Of a stretch of 64,000 nucleotides of DNA, positions 63,427 to 64,000 are shown in pieces. The notes beneath the pieces were generated by a model. It was not told where the DNA came from. It was given only the letters and a program-made list of their open reading frames with translations, and made no database searches. Source of the DNA: QVMG01 sp032073245 (GTDB lineage: Bacteria > Bacteroidota > Bacteroidia > Bacteroidales > Tannerellaceae); contig DAMANX010000014.1 of assembly GCA_032073245.1 (NCBI GenBank), positions 1 through 64,000 on the forward strand. The letters run 5' to 3'. How positions within the stretch are numbered: the stretch's first letter is position 1; the number at the start of each line of letters is the position of its first letter. Made by a program: the position numbers and the translations under genes.

Positions 63427-64000
63427 CTATTTCACGATCACCTTCACAACTTTATCCCCAACCCGTACAATATAAGGCCCTTTCTGAAGCGGGAACCTAT
63501 TCTCACCAACCATCAAATCCCTCACAGCAATAATCATTCCCGAGAAAGACATCACATAAGCCTTCGACGGTTCCTCCGTTTGGATATACAACATCTCCTC
63601 ACCTGTCCAAATCTTAAATCTATCACCTTTAACTTCCGTATTTCCAACCGGATCAGGATTAGGATCATTACCATCGATCTGGAACTTGGCAACAATATGA
63701 GTATCTTCCCAGATCTGTAATAGCTGCCCGTTCACTATAGGCTGCCCGTTAGCAGTAAATACCTCCAGCTGCAAACCGGAATATTCCGTCGAAGGAGAAG
63801 CTGTTACCCTCACTGTTGTTCCGGCATCCACATAGCTGCCTGAAGATACCTCCCAGTTATCATTCCGGTAAAGCGTTACCAGGATATCACCGTACGAAGC
63901 ATCTGTGGTTATTGTATAAAGATCTGTCTGAGGAGGTATATAAGCCGATACGGTAGCCACATCACTCGTTACTATCTTCGTTCCGCAAGCTGTGGTCACA
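63427..64000 (-). CDS. C-terminal part of a secreted protein with a sorting-type tail (partial)
   Basis: The last 190 residues of a larger protein whose start is beyond the window. Visible parts are an InlB-like beta repeat segment (ITTDASYGDILVTLYRNDNWEVSSGSYVDAGTTVRVTASP), a short proline/asparagine linker and a C-terminal domain of about 70 residues (EEMLYIQTEEPSKAYVMSFSGMIIAVRDL...YIVRVGDKVVKVIVK). The ending resembles type IX secretion tails or the DUF6383-type tails seen in Parabacteroides and relatives, by eye only. Likely a surface or secreted protein. Confidence 0.65.
   Translation of the reverse strand, partial: VTTACGTKIVTSDVATVSAYIPPQTDLYTITTDASYGDILVTLYRNDNWEVSSGSYVDAGTTVRVTASPSTEYSGLQLEVFTANGQPIVNGQLLQIWEDTHIVAKFQIDGNDPNPDPVGNTEVKGDRFKIWTGEEMLYIQTEEPSKAYVMSFSGMIIAVRDLMVGENRFPLQKGPYIVRVGDKVVKVIVK

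Overview
The window comes from a Bacteroidota chromosome of the order Bacteroidales, most likely a gut organism near Parabacteroides or Bacteroides. Several signs support this. There is a SusC/SusD pair with a hybrid two-component regulator, and surface-type lipoproteins with acidic residues after the lipid cysteine. Promoters match the Bacteroidota -7 consensus TAnnTTTG, and AT-rich intergenic DNA alternates with palindromic repeats. The genus is an inference from gene style; no rRNA or tRNA gene is visible. The DNA is ordinary chromosomal backbone with small inverted-repeat elements. I see no phage, integrase, transposase or CRISPR array.

Layout. 1-9.9 kb: a palindromic element at the edge, then mostly minus-strand housekeeping genes (outer-membrane barrel, C69 peptidase with NhaD antiporter, endonuclease IV, thioesterase, pyruvoyl arginine decarboxylase, DUF4925-like lipoprotein, cysteine/serine-degrading enzyme) with a plus-strand superoxide dismutase. 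10.1-15.7 kb: class I aldolase, the aguA-aguB agmatine-to-putrescine pair, an ECF sigma factor, OxyR and a RelE/ParE-type toxin-antitoxin pair. 15.8-20 kb: an aromatic amino acid operon (pheA, aminotransferase, DAHP synthase-chorismate mutase fusion, tyrA) behind a Phe/Tyr-rich leader peptide and attenuator. 20-25 kb: small hypothetical genes, a TonB-dependent receptor and an ECF sigma/anti-sigma pair. 25-38.3 kb: an export operon (TolC, HlyD-type adaptor, three large FtsX/MacB-type permeases, no ATPase gene) divergent from a sigma54 response regulator and histidine kinase. 38.5-55.8 kb: a polysaccharide utilisation locus (hybrid two-component regulator, sulfatase, GH20, GH2, SusD, SusC). 56-64 kb: GtrA protein, metallophosphoesterase-PQQ propeller fusion, a DUF47/Pit phosphate uptake pair, esterase, a DUF6624-like protein, an HU-like protein and a truncated secreted protein.

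How the genes fit together. Arginine decarboxylase, AguA and AguB form a complete arginine-to-putrescine route split over 7 kb. The aromatic operon supplies DAHP synthase and chorismate mutase at the entry and separate dehydratase and dehydrogenase branches at the exit. Its leader contains both Phe and Tyr codons, which matches an operon making both products. The export operon has a near-perfect sigma54 promoter (TGGCAC-N5-TTGCT) upstream of tolC. Identical 17-nt palindromes sit on both sides of a 215-bp inverted-repeat element between the operon and its presumed regulator. The glycan locus combines a Ser-type sulfatase with hexosaminidase and galactosidase, which points to sulfated Gal/GlcNAc-type host glycans.

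The two strongest observations are the Phe/Tyr attenuator (15.84-16.02 kb) and the sigma54-controlled exporter with twin operators and no ATPase (25.2-38.3 kb).
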